DNA from: Apricaphanius iberus
Taxonomy: Eukaryota > Chordata > Actinopteri > Cyprinodontiformes > Aphaniidae
Reading direction: 5' to 3'
Length of the DNA stretch: 64,000 nucleotides
NCBI GenBank assembly: GCA_028564705.1
Contig: JAPXFQ010001297.1
Location: 496,001-560,000 of the forward strand
The notes under the pieces were generated by a model. That model saw only the letters and a program-made list of their open reading frames with translations. It did no database searches and had not been told where the DNA came from. Both the position numbers and the translations under genes were made by a program. Numbering within the stretch: the first letter of the stretch is position 1; the number at the start of each line of letters is the position of its first letter. Shown piece after piece: positions 25,080-37,042 of the stretch.

Positions 25080-26720
25080 ACTTTTAAAATGTGTGAAAAC
25101 CATATCACTATTATAAACGGCATTTTATTGTTCTGTTACTCTCAATCTCAATTACCTACATGGATTTTTTGATTGCAACAAAAAATGTGTATTAATAAAG
25201 CGCTATAGACGGAACAAATCAGTCTGGGATAAAAACTAAAAAGACAAAATGGTGGAGCAGAGTTATTCAATTTAGCATTGTGGCTAATAAACCATTAAGA
25301 ATTAGAACGGACCTATGTGTGCATTACTCAGAGTTCATGAAGATTTTCATTGGGAAAGGAGTGACACTGTATGAAAAATCTGCGAAAATCAGATGTGTTG
25401 ATGGATAGATGTCTTTATGAGTTAAGAAAAAAGAAAATGTCTAGCTGGATTAAACAAATACATGTATGGTTTCTTTAATTAAAATGAATAAGAGTGTCCC
25501 TTTCTGTCTAACTAATGCATAAAACTAAATAAATCAGCTGGATTCTTGAAAACCGGGACAAATATTTTCCATACATAATTTAAGATTGACTAAGTAGTGA
25601 ACAGCACACACCGGAATCAGATAAATCGCTCATTAAAAGGTCATTACTCTTTGCCAAATGGCATGCTGAGGAGGTAATTCAAGCATTTGTTTCAGCTCTT
25701 TCGCAGCAGGAAGTGTCTAAAAGCTGCAGGATGATAACTCTTGAGGACTGGACTTGAAGACCCCTGCTCTAGTTCAATGTGTTTTTCTGAGTCATCGTCT
25801 GAGGAGGCATAACTATTGTATCAGAATGTGACACAATGTCAGTTGTCGGGGCACCACTGTAACATTCACTGTCCTGTTGAAAGGGAAGATTTAGGAAATG
25901 ATCTAATCATCCAGACAGCCTTGTCAAAGAACAAATGCATTAGTGTGCAGTACATGCATGTTCCACTTAACAGGAAGCTGCAACTGCTCTACAAGGCTGC
26001 TAGGTCCTAGAGAAAAGACACTTTCAGTTTTCTCTTCAACAAACATTTCATAACTCAGATAAATGATCCAAAAGCATCTAAAAGGTCACGTTGATAAGAG
26101 CCTGATTAGAATATCCTAATACTGGAGAACGGAGATTCCTTCCTTCCTGTATAATCTTATTATTTAGCAGGGAATGCACTTGGCAATCCTTTATGAAAGG
26201 AAATGAGATAATACAATCCCACAGCTCCTAGCTGCACCATTCACTAAGAAGCTTATTGTATGAAAAGTTGCAAGGATTGAAATATTAATGAGAATATTGA
26301 GAATAACAAAGTCAACTCTTTTAGCTATTTATATTTTCAGCAATTTATAAATAAATAAAAATCTGTGCACCTGAAATTAATTTGATGAGACTTTTTATAT
26401 TTTATACTGCCTGGTTTTATTGGGAATGGCCCAGGCCCTGATTGGACGTGAAACTAAATATTAAAAGATTTAATTCAAAAGAATAGAAAAATGTCATTTG
26501 TCAAAATCTGTTCACTGGAGCAATATGCTGAGATGCTCCTGTATGTTTCAGAAGATATCTACAGTAAATTGACAGGAAAACTAGCCTATTCCAAATATTT
26601 TTTATTTATTTTTTTTCGGGGGGGTGGCAGTTGCTGCAGTGTGCATAACTTTAGTGCGGACTCCTTCAAGTTCATTGTTAGTTAAACATAAAGAGAGATA
26701 GCATTTAAACACAGTACTTT
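25080..26720. other. Intergenic DNA, no supported gene
   Basis: 25736-25771 (GAGGACTGGACTTGAAGACC then CCTGCTC) resembles one terminus of a common fish hAT-like repeat; no opposite end found. The ORFs at 25816-26010 and 26491-26685 are unsupported. Confidence 0.4.
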
Positions 26721-26724
26721 TCAA

Positions 26725-27540
26725 CAAATTTCAAAACACCTAGAATTTTTCCAAATGTTTTCATACTACAACTTCCCTACAGTTTATTGGGGTTCTGTTT
26801 GATTGAACAGGATAAAGTAATGCATAACAGTAAGGCAAAGAATATAACTCATGCCATTCAACATTTTTAAATGTGTGGGAGACATTTGTATTCAGCTTTC
26901 TGTACACTGATGTCCCTAAAATGTAACATGATCAAGTAAAGACATGGCCTTGAAGTTTACTGATAGGGCTGTCGGGGACAGCATTACTAAGAGAAACAAG
27001 TGACCTTTGGTAACTTTGGAGGGGCTGAAAAAGATCCACAGCTAAAATGGCAGAATCTGTCAACAGGTAATTATTTGTTTAACCCCTCACACATTTGGCT
27101 TTTTTTTCTTTTTAAGAGTGGCAGGAAGCCAGGAAATGATGGAACCAAAAATCCTAACCAAGACCATTACAAAACATTTTAGCTACATGAAAAATGCTTT
27201 GTGTGGCAGAAAACTAACACTACACATAACCTCAAACACACCATCCCCATAATGACCCAAGGTGGTGGTAGCATCGCAAAATGGGTATGTTTTTCTTCAG
27301 GGACATGGAAGCTAGTCAGACTTGAAATACAGACAGATGGAGCTGAATACAGAGCAAAAGAAAAATATATTCAGTTTACAAGGCTTAGATTCAGGAGATG
27401 TCAAGATGTTTATGTTCAAGCATGACAGTGATCCTAAAGATATACACCAGGAGCCTATATATGAGTTTGTTGTAATTGTTCAGTCAAAGTCCAAACTTAA
27501 ATCTGATTTGACACGATCCGTTTGCAAAGATTAATTTTGA
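26725..27540 (+). mobile_element. Degenerate Tc1/mariner transposon
   Basis: Collinear with a well-known fish Tc1 family, with deletions: ATAAAGTAATGCATAACAGT in the 5' region; GACATGGCCTTGAAGTTTAC and AGATCCACAGCTAAAATGGC in the first part of the transposase; GCTTTGTGTGGCAGAAAACT and AACACACCATCCCCATAATG at the catalytic-domain start; GTGGTGGTAGCATCGCAAAA; and GACAGTGATCCTAAAGATAT near the second catalytic aspartate. Frameshifts and deletions throughout. No intact transposase. Confidence 0.75.
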
Positions 27541-29084
27541 AATATTTAATTAGTTAGATATATACAAGGGTGGTAGAGACATACCTCCAAGTCTTCTTCA
27601 AAGTAACGACAGAGAGGAGTGGGTGATTACAAATCCATGCCACATTTTTCACATTTTTATTTCTTGAACCTTTTAAGAACAAAAGGCTCTCACCCAGTTT
27701 TTTTTTTCAAAAAAACATGTACACAATTACAATAGGTTAGAGGTTATGATTTGACAAAATATGGCAAAACAACCCTTGTTTGGAAACAGTTAAATTATTA
27801 GTGAACTATGAAAAGTTACAGCTCCCACTTGTACTTGTCTTCTTCTGATAAATACATATGCAAGCATGTTGTTTTTTATCATCTGACTTTTAAGTTGTGC
27901 ATTTCAACCTTGCAGGTACTTTTAGCCTTTTAAGACATACTTGTGTGAGTCAAATTTAAGGTGAGTCACAATGTTTTTTTAACCCAAGTCAATAAATGTG
28001 AAGCTAATTCAATACAGCGGGAAACACAGTTTCCCATTAAACTATAATTAAGTGCTTATCTTATTGCTCTGTAATAAAACCCCCAATACAATAGTGTTTA
28101 TTAAATCATCAGTGTAGGCTTTAACTAAGTTCCCTAAGGTGCAATTAAAGTTGTGCTTGTTTTCACATTCACACACACTAGGTTTTGTCATTCACAATGG
28201 TCTTTTTAAATGTTTGGACTCTCCTGTATACAGCTCATGTCTAATCATCTTCCCTTTCATGTGTAAAAATAAAGCACTTTCATTCAGTGCATCTGCTTTA
28301 TTATCTGTCTTTGTTGTCCTTACAACTCTCCAATTTTCTTTTATTTTATGAGACTCTGTCACTTAGACAATAACTGAATTACATTCTTTATATTACTTAA
28401 TTTATATCTAAGATCAAAAAACTATTTTGAATTTGAATTGAGTTATAGACATTATCTTATTTTATTGTTGGTTCAAAACATCTAGTTGATTCTTTCCCCT
28501 GACTTCTTATTGTTCCGCATTTGCTATACAAATAGAGGTTTGTCAAAGATATCCACTGTGCCACTGGACAAACACCACCTGCTCATCTTTCTTGCTCCTC
28601 TTCGTCCAGGTAAATGACTTTATCCAGTTGAGTGACTTTGGAAGAGAGCAAGGACAGTGTTTTAGCTGTGCAGAGCAAACGGGGAGAGCAGAAGCAGAGA
28701 GATAAAGAAAAACGGGGGCAAGAAAAGATTCATTAGAAGGATTTTTTTATGGTTCAGGCACAAAATGTCCTTGTGTAATGCAAAGCACTGACTCATCCTC
28801 TTGGTCCATGTGTGAATTGCTGGGAGGCCAAAGCCTGACCGAAAACTGGATTTATCACAGTAAAACACCATCTTATGTGTGGAATTGCTGTCACTTTTTG
28901 ATATTTTACATAATTTAAATAATTCACAGTATGACATATTTTGAATTTTAATCTCAAATGTTAACTGGAAAGAGACTTTCTATTATTTAAAGTCCATCAG
29001 TAGGTGAATATATTGGAAGTTGTGGAAATACAATAGCTTTTTAGACTAATATTACTGCCATGCTTTGATTTGAAGAGTTTTGTT
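27541..29084. other. Intergenic DNA, no supported gene
   Basis: No gene or definite repeat recognised. The ORFs at 28139-28351 and 28662-28937 lack any domain. Confidence 0.45.
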
Positions 29085-29094
29085 TATTTATTAT

Positions 29095-29250
29095 AAGTCC
29101 AGGGTTTTGCAAAGGTATTTATACACCTTGATTTTTTTTACATGTTATGTTGTATCTACAACATCCAGTATATATTATTGTGATTTTATGTCATAGACCA
29201 ACAGAGTGTACTGCACAGTTGTGAGCTGAAAGAAAAAGGATGCACAGTCC
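29095..29250 (+). mobile_element. Tc1/mariner 5'-end fragment
   Basis: TTTTGCAAAGGTATTTATAC, then GATTTTATGTCATAGACCAA and CAGAGTGTACTGCACAGTTG, correspond in order to the 5' end of the same Tc1 family as at 26725-27540. The transposase region does not follow in this orientation. Confidence 0.65.
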
Positions 29251-29479
29251 ATTATTAATTTCTCACACAAAAAATCTGGAAACAGTGCAAGTAAAGGCTT
29301 TTCTTTTACTTTTACCTTCTAAATATTTGCCTACATCCATTTTCCTAGCAACTCTGATCACCTTCCCTCTTCATGCAGAAAGACAGTTTCCCTTCTGCAT
29401 GAACTATCCCATGCATTTTCAACATGGGAAGACTGGCTTTAATGTGCTGCAAAGTTCTACCAGGGCTTTCTTATTACCG

Positions 29480-29690
29480 ATTCTTTCATATCAAGGCAAG
29501 GTTTCGGATAAGCACATCTAATAGTGCCCCTGTCTACAGATTGTCCCACCTGAGCTCCAAAGATCTTTGCAGACCTTCCAGAGTTACCATAGACCTTTAG
29601 GCTGCCTTGAGTCAAGACTTCAATGTAGAAAGTAGCGTCATTATAAAGAAGCACAATAGGCAGAAGACACACATGCAAGAACACCAGGGG
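29480..29690 (-). mobile_element. Tc1/mariner internal fragment
   Basis: On the minus strand: AGCCTAAAGGTCTATGGTAA, CTCTGGAAGGTCTGCAAAGA, TCAGGTGGGACAATCTGTAG, then CAGGGGCACTATTAGATGTG. This is the N-terminal-half transposase text of the fish Tc1 family (ETLEELQ...VGESVHRTTISR-like). It is inverted relative to the 5' fragment at 29095, so the two pieces form a rearranged or nested relic. Confidence 0.65.
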
Positions 29691-29802
29691 ATAATGTTGG
29701 CATCAGGAACAATAACATTCTACAAAGCATGACTGTTGTTTAATGAGTTAAAAGTCTGAGAGAAACATATGTCAGAATAAATCAAAACAGTCTTACGATG
29801 CA

Positions 29803-29842
29803 AATAATAATAATAATAATAATTAATAATAATAATAACATG

Positions 29843-29923
<81 letters not shown>
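29803..29923. repeat. (AAT)n-(ATT)n inverted microsatellite
   Basis: An AAT tract of about 36 bases (29803-29838) meets, over a short ACATGC junction, a TTA tract of about 80 bases. The two arms are complementary, so this short-tandem repeat is also palindromic. Confidence 0.95.
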
Positions 29924-29927
<4 letters not shown>

Positions 29928-31990
29928 TTCTGTTAATTAATAAAACTGCCAATTATCGCCCTCTTGTGGTTAACTAGCAACAATGCGGTTATTGTAAGTT
30001 CAGCATGTGTTTTATTACCTTCGGAATCATGATTCAGATTCATATTAATAAAAGGTTTACCACTGAATTCTTCCTTCTCTTCAGAAATAAATATGTAGTT
30101 TTTTTAACTAAACACTTTCAGAAGAATTTTTATTTACAAAATTTGTATGTCTTTATTTGAAACAGAATGCCATTTCACAAAAAGAGGTTTCCATTATCTG
30201 GCTTGAAAGAGGCCTTATTTATTAGTTTTTCTCTTTCACTACACGTTTGAAAACTTTTGCAGATGCAGATCCACCTTCTGATGTTTTAGGAACTCTGTAA
30301 ATTACACTTTTTGTCTGACGTTTGATCTACTTTAGCCTGAACTCTGCACTGCTTGGTTTAAAGACTTAAATACACTTCTGAAATATTCAAAATTAAAACC
30401 TGGTTTTGATTACCAATCTGAGGTTGATACTGATAAGTGATCTTACAGAATATCTGTTTTACTAATAATACATATGAGTACAATTCTTTGCTCTTTTTTA
30501 ACAGCTAGGATGTTTATTAAAAAATACATATAAAAATAACTAATAATGGGTAGATTCATGAAGCACATCTGAGTATTTGATAATATTTTTATAACTTAGT
30601 GATGGTTTAAAGTTCTAGCTATATGAAAAAGCAAACTTAAAAAGATAATTGAAACAGAATTTGGGCTATTTTGCAAGTGCGTCTCTCACAACTGTAGATG
30701 TTGATGGTGGCTGTTTAGCGATAACTGTAGAGACTCATTCATTTCATTCAACATCCCTTCCTATAACTTTATTCTTTAATTGCAAGAGTGCACAACCTTT
30801 TAATGGGTGCAGATGAGATTAATTAGGCTTAAGCTTGAGCTGTAAAAGCTATGTTTGTTATAAGGACGGTCATTAACCATCATCCTTGGGTAATGACATC
30901 ACAAATAGGAGTCATTAGCAGGGCTCCCAGGAGTCAGAGGCAGGAGAGGATCATTTTATCCATGGTCACTGAGCTCTGTTTGGCGACAAAATTCCCGCCG
31001 AGGGAATACAGTTCATTACCAATGTCATTACTGTTGTTGAGTCACTCCCTACACAACAACTTTATACAAAGCACCAAAATTTCTCTGAGGAGACTAATGA
31101 ACCAGCCTTGTCTAATAGTGCAATTAGTGCAATCCTGTTATTTTGCTACAACTGCTCAATGTATAGACAATGCTGTAAATAATTTCTATTCACCTATTAT
31201 AACTTGCTCTTTTATTGTAATTCTGAAGAAAGTTAAGCATTTTATAGAGATTAGCAAAAATATTACCTGATCATTAAAGCTTACCAATATAATTATGCTG
31301 CCATAAAAGTTAGCTTTTCTGTCAAGATTTAGGGAAAATTAGAGTCACAACTGTTCCAATGGTCCAAGGGCACTTTGTGGTCAACTCAGGGATGGTGTAA
31401 TACAAAGAGAGAACATAGAATTTGATGGATAATGTTAGTTGAGTCAATTACACATTCTCTGTTTTATTGATTTACTTTGTTTTGAGTTCTGTCTGAGATT
31501 TCAGCTGTTTAAGTTGGGATATTCAAATAAGAACCATTACTTTTCTTTCAGACATATACTCGTTTTGATTTCTCAAAGATTAGATGAATGAATTTTAAAT
31601 TTGCTTAGATTTGACAGCGGATAACGTGCTAAACTTGATGGAGGTCTCTGTTAAAAGTGAGTGATTTCACTACGCTGTCACAACCTGTTTCCTCATGTTA
31701 GGGGATACTTGTGAAGTCAGTGATATATTACAAGTAGCATGGGCTTATTTTTACCAATCAGCATTTAATCATTGGCTGAATGTTTTCGTATTGTATTACA
31801 AATTAGGTAAAATTTTACTGCATCTAACTGGATTTGAATCTACCTATGAAATAATTGCATGGATAAGCTGGATGGAGTTTTTTGTAATATAGCCTACTAA
31901 ATTGGATATTTTTAGACAGATTTGAATTGGACCTGTCATTTATCTACCATATTATGAGGCATCTGCTTTAAAAAAAAATAAAAATACAGA
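29924..31990. other. Intergenic DNA with a possible conserved element
   Basis: No gene supported. 30690-31080 stands out by more even base composition, with several homeodomain-type ATTA/TAATTAG motifs and a TGACATCA CRE-like site; see findings. The 139-codon ORF at 30851-31270 has no recognisable domain. Confidence 0.4.
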
Positions 31991-32079
<89 letters not shown>

Positions 32080-32113
32080 CATCCATCCATCCATCCATCC
32101 ATCCATCCATCCT

Positions 32114-32197
<84 letters not shown>
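31991..32197 (+). repeat. Compound (CTAT)n(CCAT)n(CTAT)n microsatellite
   Basis: About 21 CTAT units, a central block of about nine CCAT units (near 32077-32112), then about 21 more CTAT units. The near-symmetric layout suggests a central variant expanded within a GATA-type repeat. Confidence 0.97.
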
Positions 32198-32384
32198 ATT
32201 AACTAAACATGTATATGGGTGAAAATTTAATTTAATCTAAAATATCCAATAATCATTTCACTTGATTTTATTTACTTTTATAAGTAAAGAAAATAATAGA
32301 CAGCATAGTCATAGTAAACATTAAAAGGACTGTTTTAATAATCTAATTTGAAACTGCTACAGTTCCGTTTTCAAATTCACACCC

Positions 32385-32594
32385 AGCGAGTCGAATTTCG
32401 TTTCACCGCGGAACCAATGGAACAGAGCATATTTTCTAGTGACGCTTCCGGGTTCCGCTTACGCATGTCCCCTTCCTCTCGTCTCACAACTTGGTTATGA
32501 AAAGGCAGGGACGTACTAAGCGTTTGTTTTCTAATTTCTACTGGACAACAGAAGGAGAATCCCCTTCATGGAGTGAGAAAATATAAAACAAGAG
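32385..32594 (+). promoter_or_regulatory. Probable coa4 promoter and non-coding first exon
   Basis: A CpG-containing island in AT-rich surroundings, with a CCAAT box (32412-32416) and an ETS/GABP-type CTTCCGGG site (32449-32456). GABP (NRF-2) sites are common in promoters of nuclear genes for respiratory-chain proteins. A possible donor (AAGAG|GTATTT, GT at 32595-32596) could splice to the acceptor at 35224-35225. The transcription start is not determinable from sequence. Confidence 0.45.
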
Positions 32595-33459
32595 GTATTT
32601 GTATTACCCGGAGGTTACGTTTTCGTCAGGGTTAGTTTGTTTTTTAGTTAGTTAGTTACTTAGTTAGCTAGACAATTCAAAAAGTTACGGACGGATTGTA
32701 ATGAAATTTTTCAGAAAATCCCTGCAGTGGGATCAGAAACAAGTGATGAGTATTTGAGGGGTGAAGTGTATCATTATTTTATCGTCCTCTGTTATTGTCT
32801 GAATGTCAGTGGTTTATTCTTAAAGTCTTTGACCGTTTACATTTTACTACCACAGGGCAAAATGTTTGGAGTTGTAACGATTCGTAATCATTAAAATTCT
32901 TGTTTGGAGGAGAATAAGTAATAACATTTTTAATTACTAATTTTATTTGAAAGCTCATTGACATTTTTCTGACATGCAGTCTTTGAGGACATCTAGAGCC
33001 ATATTTTTTGAAAGGCCTATTCAGGGGTACTTCTCTGTAACCATTGAGTCATTTACAGATTTACAATAAACCAGTCCAACATTGAAATACCCGGTGCAAC
33101 CTATAATGTCGCAAAAAGTCAAGCTACAAATGGTGGCGTGTTGATGTGGGGAGTGTTTTCTTTTCCCTTGTATAATTCAGATACCAGCTATTTTTATATA
33201 TTTACTTAATTATGGCTACTGACAAAGTCCATTTCTATTTGACCTCACTGTAGCACTACCACAGCCGTTTGTTCCATGCAGTTGGAGAAACTCTGGCCAC
33301 TCATTGCTGGCATCTAATTAAAATTACTTGTATGACTTTTTTGCAGTTTTGGGACCATAGCCTTTTAAAATCTGTGTATGTCTTGATAGCTGCAATTGTT
33401 CCATGCTTAACTTATTTTGTAGTTAAATGCTATAGTTGAAAAATAAATAAATAAATATA

Positions 33460-34990
33460 CAATGCTCAGCATAAATGAGTACACCCCACTACATTTGTCA
33501 GAAAACCTTTAGCTTCCTTTCAGAATCAACATTTTGTATGATATACTATACTACAAAATACTCTCACAAATGTTGGCCATTGATTGCAAACAAGATTTGT
33601 TAATTTGCACACACAAAAAAGTGCTTTTTCCTAACAAATTTATTCAAGCCCATGTTACAAAAATGACTACACCCCAATTATATAAGAAAATCTGCACTTA
33701 AGACTACAAAATTCTAATTAATAGACATTCAACTGGAGGTGAGTCTACTGATTCATTTAAGATGTTTCCAGCAGACAGGTGACAATAAAAGGGCATTACT
33801 TTACAAAGAAAAGCTCTTCCCATTTCATGCCGTCAGTAATGGCTCCCCATTGAAGAGAAATCTGAGAAAGGAAATAATTTCTTTACACAAAAAAGGTGAG
33901 GACTACAAGAAGATCAGCAAAGCTTCACATATCAGTCAAAATACTGTAGCAAACGTGATCCAAAAATGTAAGAAAGATGGAAGTGCAACCATCTCACAAG
34001 GCCGTCCACAGACCTTGACATGTCGACAGAAGCATCTTCTGATGAGAAGTGTTGAAGAAAATCGCCATGCAAGTTCACTGCAGTTAGCAAAAGCAGTAGA
34101 AAGCCAGACTGGAGTGACCGTTTCCCGTGACATACGGCGCATGCTGGGTCCATGAAGGAAGCGTCTCCTAAAGCCCATGCACAAAAAAGCACGCCTAGAA
34201 TTTACTAGGGCCCATGCTGAAAAAATGAAGACTACTGGGACTCTATACTCTGGAGTGATGGAACCAAGATCACTGTTTTTGGAACTAATGGTTTAAAAAC
34301 TGTATGGCGTCATAAAAGTGAGGATTTCATAGAAAAATGCATGGTGTCTACAGTGAAACATGGTGGTTGCAGTGTCCTTATGTGGAGCTGCATGAGTGCT
34401 GCTGGTGCTGGTGAGCTGCATTTCATTGATTGCATCATGAACTTAACAATGTACTACTTTATACTGAAGGAGAAGATTCTGTCATCACACCATGCAGTTG
34501 GTTGTGCTGCGCTAGTCCAACACGCCCATGATCCAAAACACGCATCTAAAGGGACTATTGCATTTCTGAAGAAGAACATAGTGAAGATGATTGAATGGCC
34601 AAGTATGTCTTGTGCTCTTAACCCAATCGGAGGGGGATCTCGAAGTGATAAGGAGATAATCACTCTCCATCCAGCATCCAGGCTATAAAATAGGTTATTC
34701 TTGAAGAATGGAAAAAGATGTTGCAATATTGCCAACTTGTTCATTCCGCGCTTAGAAGACTTGGTGCTGTCCTTAAAAATCACGGTGCTTCATTTTTGCT
34801 TCAACCAATTTGAGTAAAACTGAAGATTTTGTGATCTAAATTAGATTATTAACCTTAATTGGATGTTATGGAGTCAAATAAGTGTTCAATAAAACTCTGC
34901 CTTGTGAAAAGTTTGTATGCCAATTTGTTCATTGAGCTACTGCTTGAATTAGTACTTTTTAAAGGGAGTGTACTCATTTATACTGAGCAC

Positions 34991-34992
<2 letters not shown>
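33460..34992 (+). mobile_element. Tc1-like transposon, dead, inside the coa4 intron
   Basis: The left end CAATGCTCAGCATAAATGAG is matched by the right end, which reverse-complements to CAGTGCTCAGTATAAATGAG. A TA precedes the left end; the right TA is lost in a TG/TA microsatellite. Inside, 33739-34155 encodes the paired-like helix-turn-helix part (LRKEIISLHKKGEDYKKISK...TVANVIQKCKKDGSATIS). 34341-34688 encodes the catalytic half after frame breaks. The second catalytic Asp is lost (QHAHDPKH where families have QHDNDPKH) and the terminal D/E block is broken (CALNPIGGG for SPDLNPIEH). Non-functional. Confidence 0.9.
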
Positions 34993-35027
<35 letters not shown>

Positions 35028-35028
35028 A
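34989..35028 (+). repeat. (TG)n(TA)n microsatellite
   Basis: A short compound dinucleotide repeat directly abutting the Tc1 right terminus. It probably grew over the target-site TA. Confidence 0.9.
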
Positions 35029-35254
35029 ACAAAAATTTGCATTAAGTGAAGCATGCTCTCTGCAGCTTAATAGAAACCTGTTTTTGTTGTTTAAACTGAA
35101 GGATTTAGTTTATGATTATGTACACTACCTGACATTGTTTTTTTCTTAACCTTTGCAGACTATGATTTTTGAATGGAATTCTGAACAGAACTTGTTTGCT
35201 TACCTGTTTCTTGCTAAATTTCCAGGCTGAGCCAGCGTTGTGTACAAAAGCAGG

Positions 35255-35503
35255 ATGTCTTATCCTTCACCCCATGACCGCAGCCGTAAAGACGACGAGG
35301 ATGACCCCGTTGAGCAAATGATATCCCGTACTGGCTGTGCTGAGCTGCATTATGCCGTCCAGGAGTGCATGGCTGAACATCAGGACTGGAGATCCTGCCA
35401 AAAGCAGGTCCAGAGTTTCAAAGACTGCATGACAGACTTCCAAAATGCTCAGAAAGAAAGACGGAAAGCCCAACTGCAGACCTCTCAGTCTGCGACCAGT
35501 TGA
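35255..35503 (+). CDS. coa4: Cytochrome c oxidase assembly factor 4 (twin CX9C)
   Basis: 82 residues, close to the 87 of human COA4 (CHCHD8). A single CHCH domain carries Cys28-X9-Cys38 and Cys48-X9-Cys58 (CAELHYAVQEC and CQKQVQSFKDC), preceded by an acidic KDDEDDPVEQMISRTG segment and followed by a basic coiled tail. Such proteins are imported into the mitochondrial intermembrane space by the Mia40 (CHCHD4) disulphide relay; COA4 supports complex IV assembly. The start is the ATG at 35255, since the five codons upstream begin with GTG. A splice acceptor (TTTCCAG, AG at 35224-35225) lies 30 bases before it, so the whole coding region is in the last exon, with the 5'UTR exon probably near 32.5 kb. 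The stop is followed by AATAAA at 35594. Confidence 0.95.
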   Translation: MSYPSPHDRSRKDDEDDPVEQMISRTGCAELHYAVQECMAEHQDWRSCQKQVQSFKDCMTDFQNAQKERRKAQLQTSQSATS

Positions 35504-35593
35504 ACTCACAAATCCATGTGGTTTTGGAATAAGTTCAAAGACATCTTTGTCATATTTTTGAAACCGACGACTGTAAATTATGTGATATTTACT

Positions 35594-35599
35594 AATAAA
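35594..35599 (+). terminator. coa4 polyadenylation signal
   Basis: A canonical AATAAA about 90 bases after the coa4 stop codon. A second near-copy follows within 10 bases. Confidence 0.7.
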
Positions 35600-35814
35600 A
35601 ATAAACTGAATAGTAACAGCACTTTAACTTTTCAATAATGAAAAAGATAACTTACATAAAATGAGATTATGATGAATTGCTTTAACATATATTACTTATC
35701 AGCTGTAATTCTCCAAATCACCCATCTTGTCAGGATATGTTTAACCATAGTCCTCTTTAATTAAATTCAAATTAAATCCAAAAATATGTAATTGAACCCA
35801 TATGTAAATTAGGG

Positions 35815-36240
35815 GTTGTATACCTTGATGGCTGTGGGCAAGAAGGATCTCCTTTAGCGGTCTGTGTTACAGAGAAACTGAAGAAGCCTCTGACTGAAGA
35901 CAGTTATTGTATGACGGTATCATGAAGAGAATTGTCAGGATTGTCCACAATGTTTTTAATCTCCAGTGGATCCATGGTCATCCACATGGTCATGGTTCTG
36001 ATGATGCTACTCCAATAGATGATGGCCGGCGAGATAATACTCTCCATAACAGATTTATAAAAGATATGCAGCATCTTTCCGCAAACTTTGATGGACCTAA
36101 GCCAGAAGTACAACCAGCTCTGTCCCTTCTTGTAGGCTGCTTCACTATTCAGTCTCCGGTTGGTTGTCCAGTTGAACTCCGAAGTATTTATTCTCAACCA
36201 CCTCCACTTCTGCTCTTGTTTTGCAGTGCTTAAAAGAAGC
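35815..36240 (-). mobile_element. LINE C-terminal fragment
   Basis: On the minus strand the frame 36197-35904 reads NRRLNSEAAYKKGQSWLYFWLRS, then MLHIFYKSVMESIISPAIIYW and NSLHDTVIQ, continuing after a frame change with RRSFLPTAIK-like text (near 35860-35820). This is the post-reverse-transcriptase C-terminal region of a common teleost non-LTR element (KKGQSRLYFLRRLRSF...LLRMFYDSVVASAI-like). Truncated at both ends and frameshifted. Confidence 0.75.
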
Positions 36241-36244
36241 CTAG

Positions 36245-37040
36245 TTTATGCTTCTCCGTCTGTGGAGGTGCAGAGATATGTGGCATCATTATCTGTCGAT
36301 GTAAGGGTTCTATGACAGGCACGCATCAACGGATGGAGTAGAGCTACATTTTTTTAAACTATTTGTCAAACATAACGGAAAGCACATGTTTGTAATAGGT
36401 CAGCCCAACCTAATTTCACCAATTGTCGCAATTAGTAGTCAGTGCAGCTTTTGGGAACTAGATGCTTTATATTGAAAGGATAGTTGATCTGATATGGTCT
36501 TTTGGTGATTTTGAACACCAGGAGGTGTATACAACAACACAGACCACTCTTATTTGTTGACATGCATTTTTAAAGTATTCAATGAGTTGCACTTCTAGAA
36601 AAAAGCTTTCCAACTCAATCAAAACTCATCTGTTGGCCATTGCGTCTTAAAACAGACGAGTATATTGAGCTTCTTGTAGTTTCGTGGAAATCGAACCTAA
36701 ATACTAGTTCTAGCTGAGGAAATGTAACCCCAGAGGTTGATGCTGCCGGTATCATGTTTTACTGTGGGCATAGTGTTACTTAGTGATGGGCCTATTTTCT
36801 TTCTTTTAGGAGAAGAATATGTGGACGCTAATAAGTATAAGATGGGTTTCATCAAACCTTAACACATTTTTAGGGGTTATATCTGAATGACTGAAAAAAA
36901 GATTAATGTTTTTAGAGTGTCTAAATCAAATTCTTGACTTAAATGCAATTGCAATACTGTGTTATGACCTTTAACAGTCCTTTTATGCTTGAGAACCCTC
37001 AACAGTGGAGATTTTAGCTAGATGCAGATTCATGTTGAAG
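36245..37040. other. Intergenic DNA, no supported gene
   Basis: No gene seen. 36240-36340 has text resembling a dispersed fish repeat but no defined boundary. Confidence 0.4.
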
Positions 37041-37042
37041 TA

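Noticed and set aside
25736..25771. Complete hAT-like element near 25.7 kb
   Set aside because: Only one terminus-like sequence was found. No matching inverted end or target duplication.
30851..31270. 139-codon ORF
   Set aside because: No signal peptide, domain or splice context, and composition like the surrounding non-coding DNA.
34454..34783. Minus-strand ORF opposite the Tc1 transposase
   Set aside because: A shadow of the transposase-derived sequence with no family resemblance.
34859..35149. 96-codon ORF with a Tyr-Ile run
   Set aside because: It spans the Tc1 right end and the TG/TA repeat. No conserved domain.
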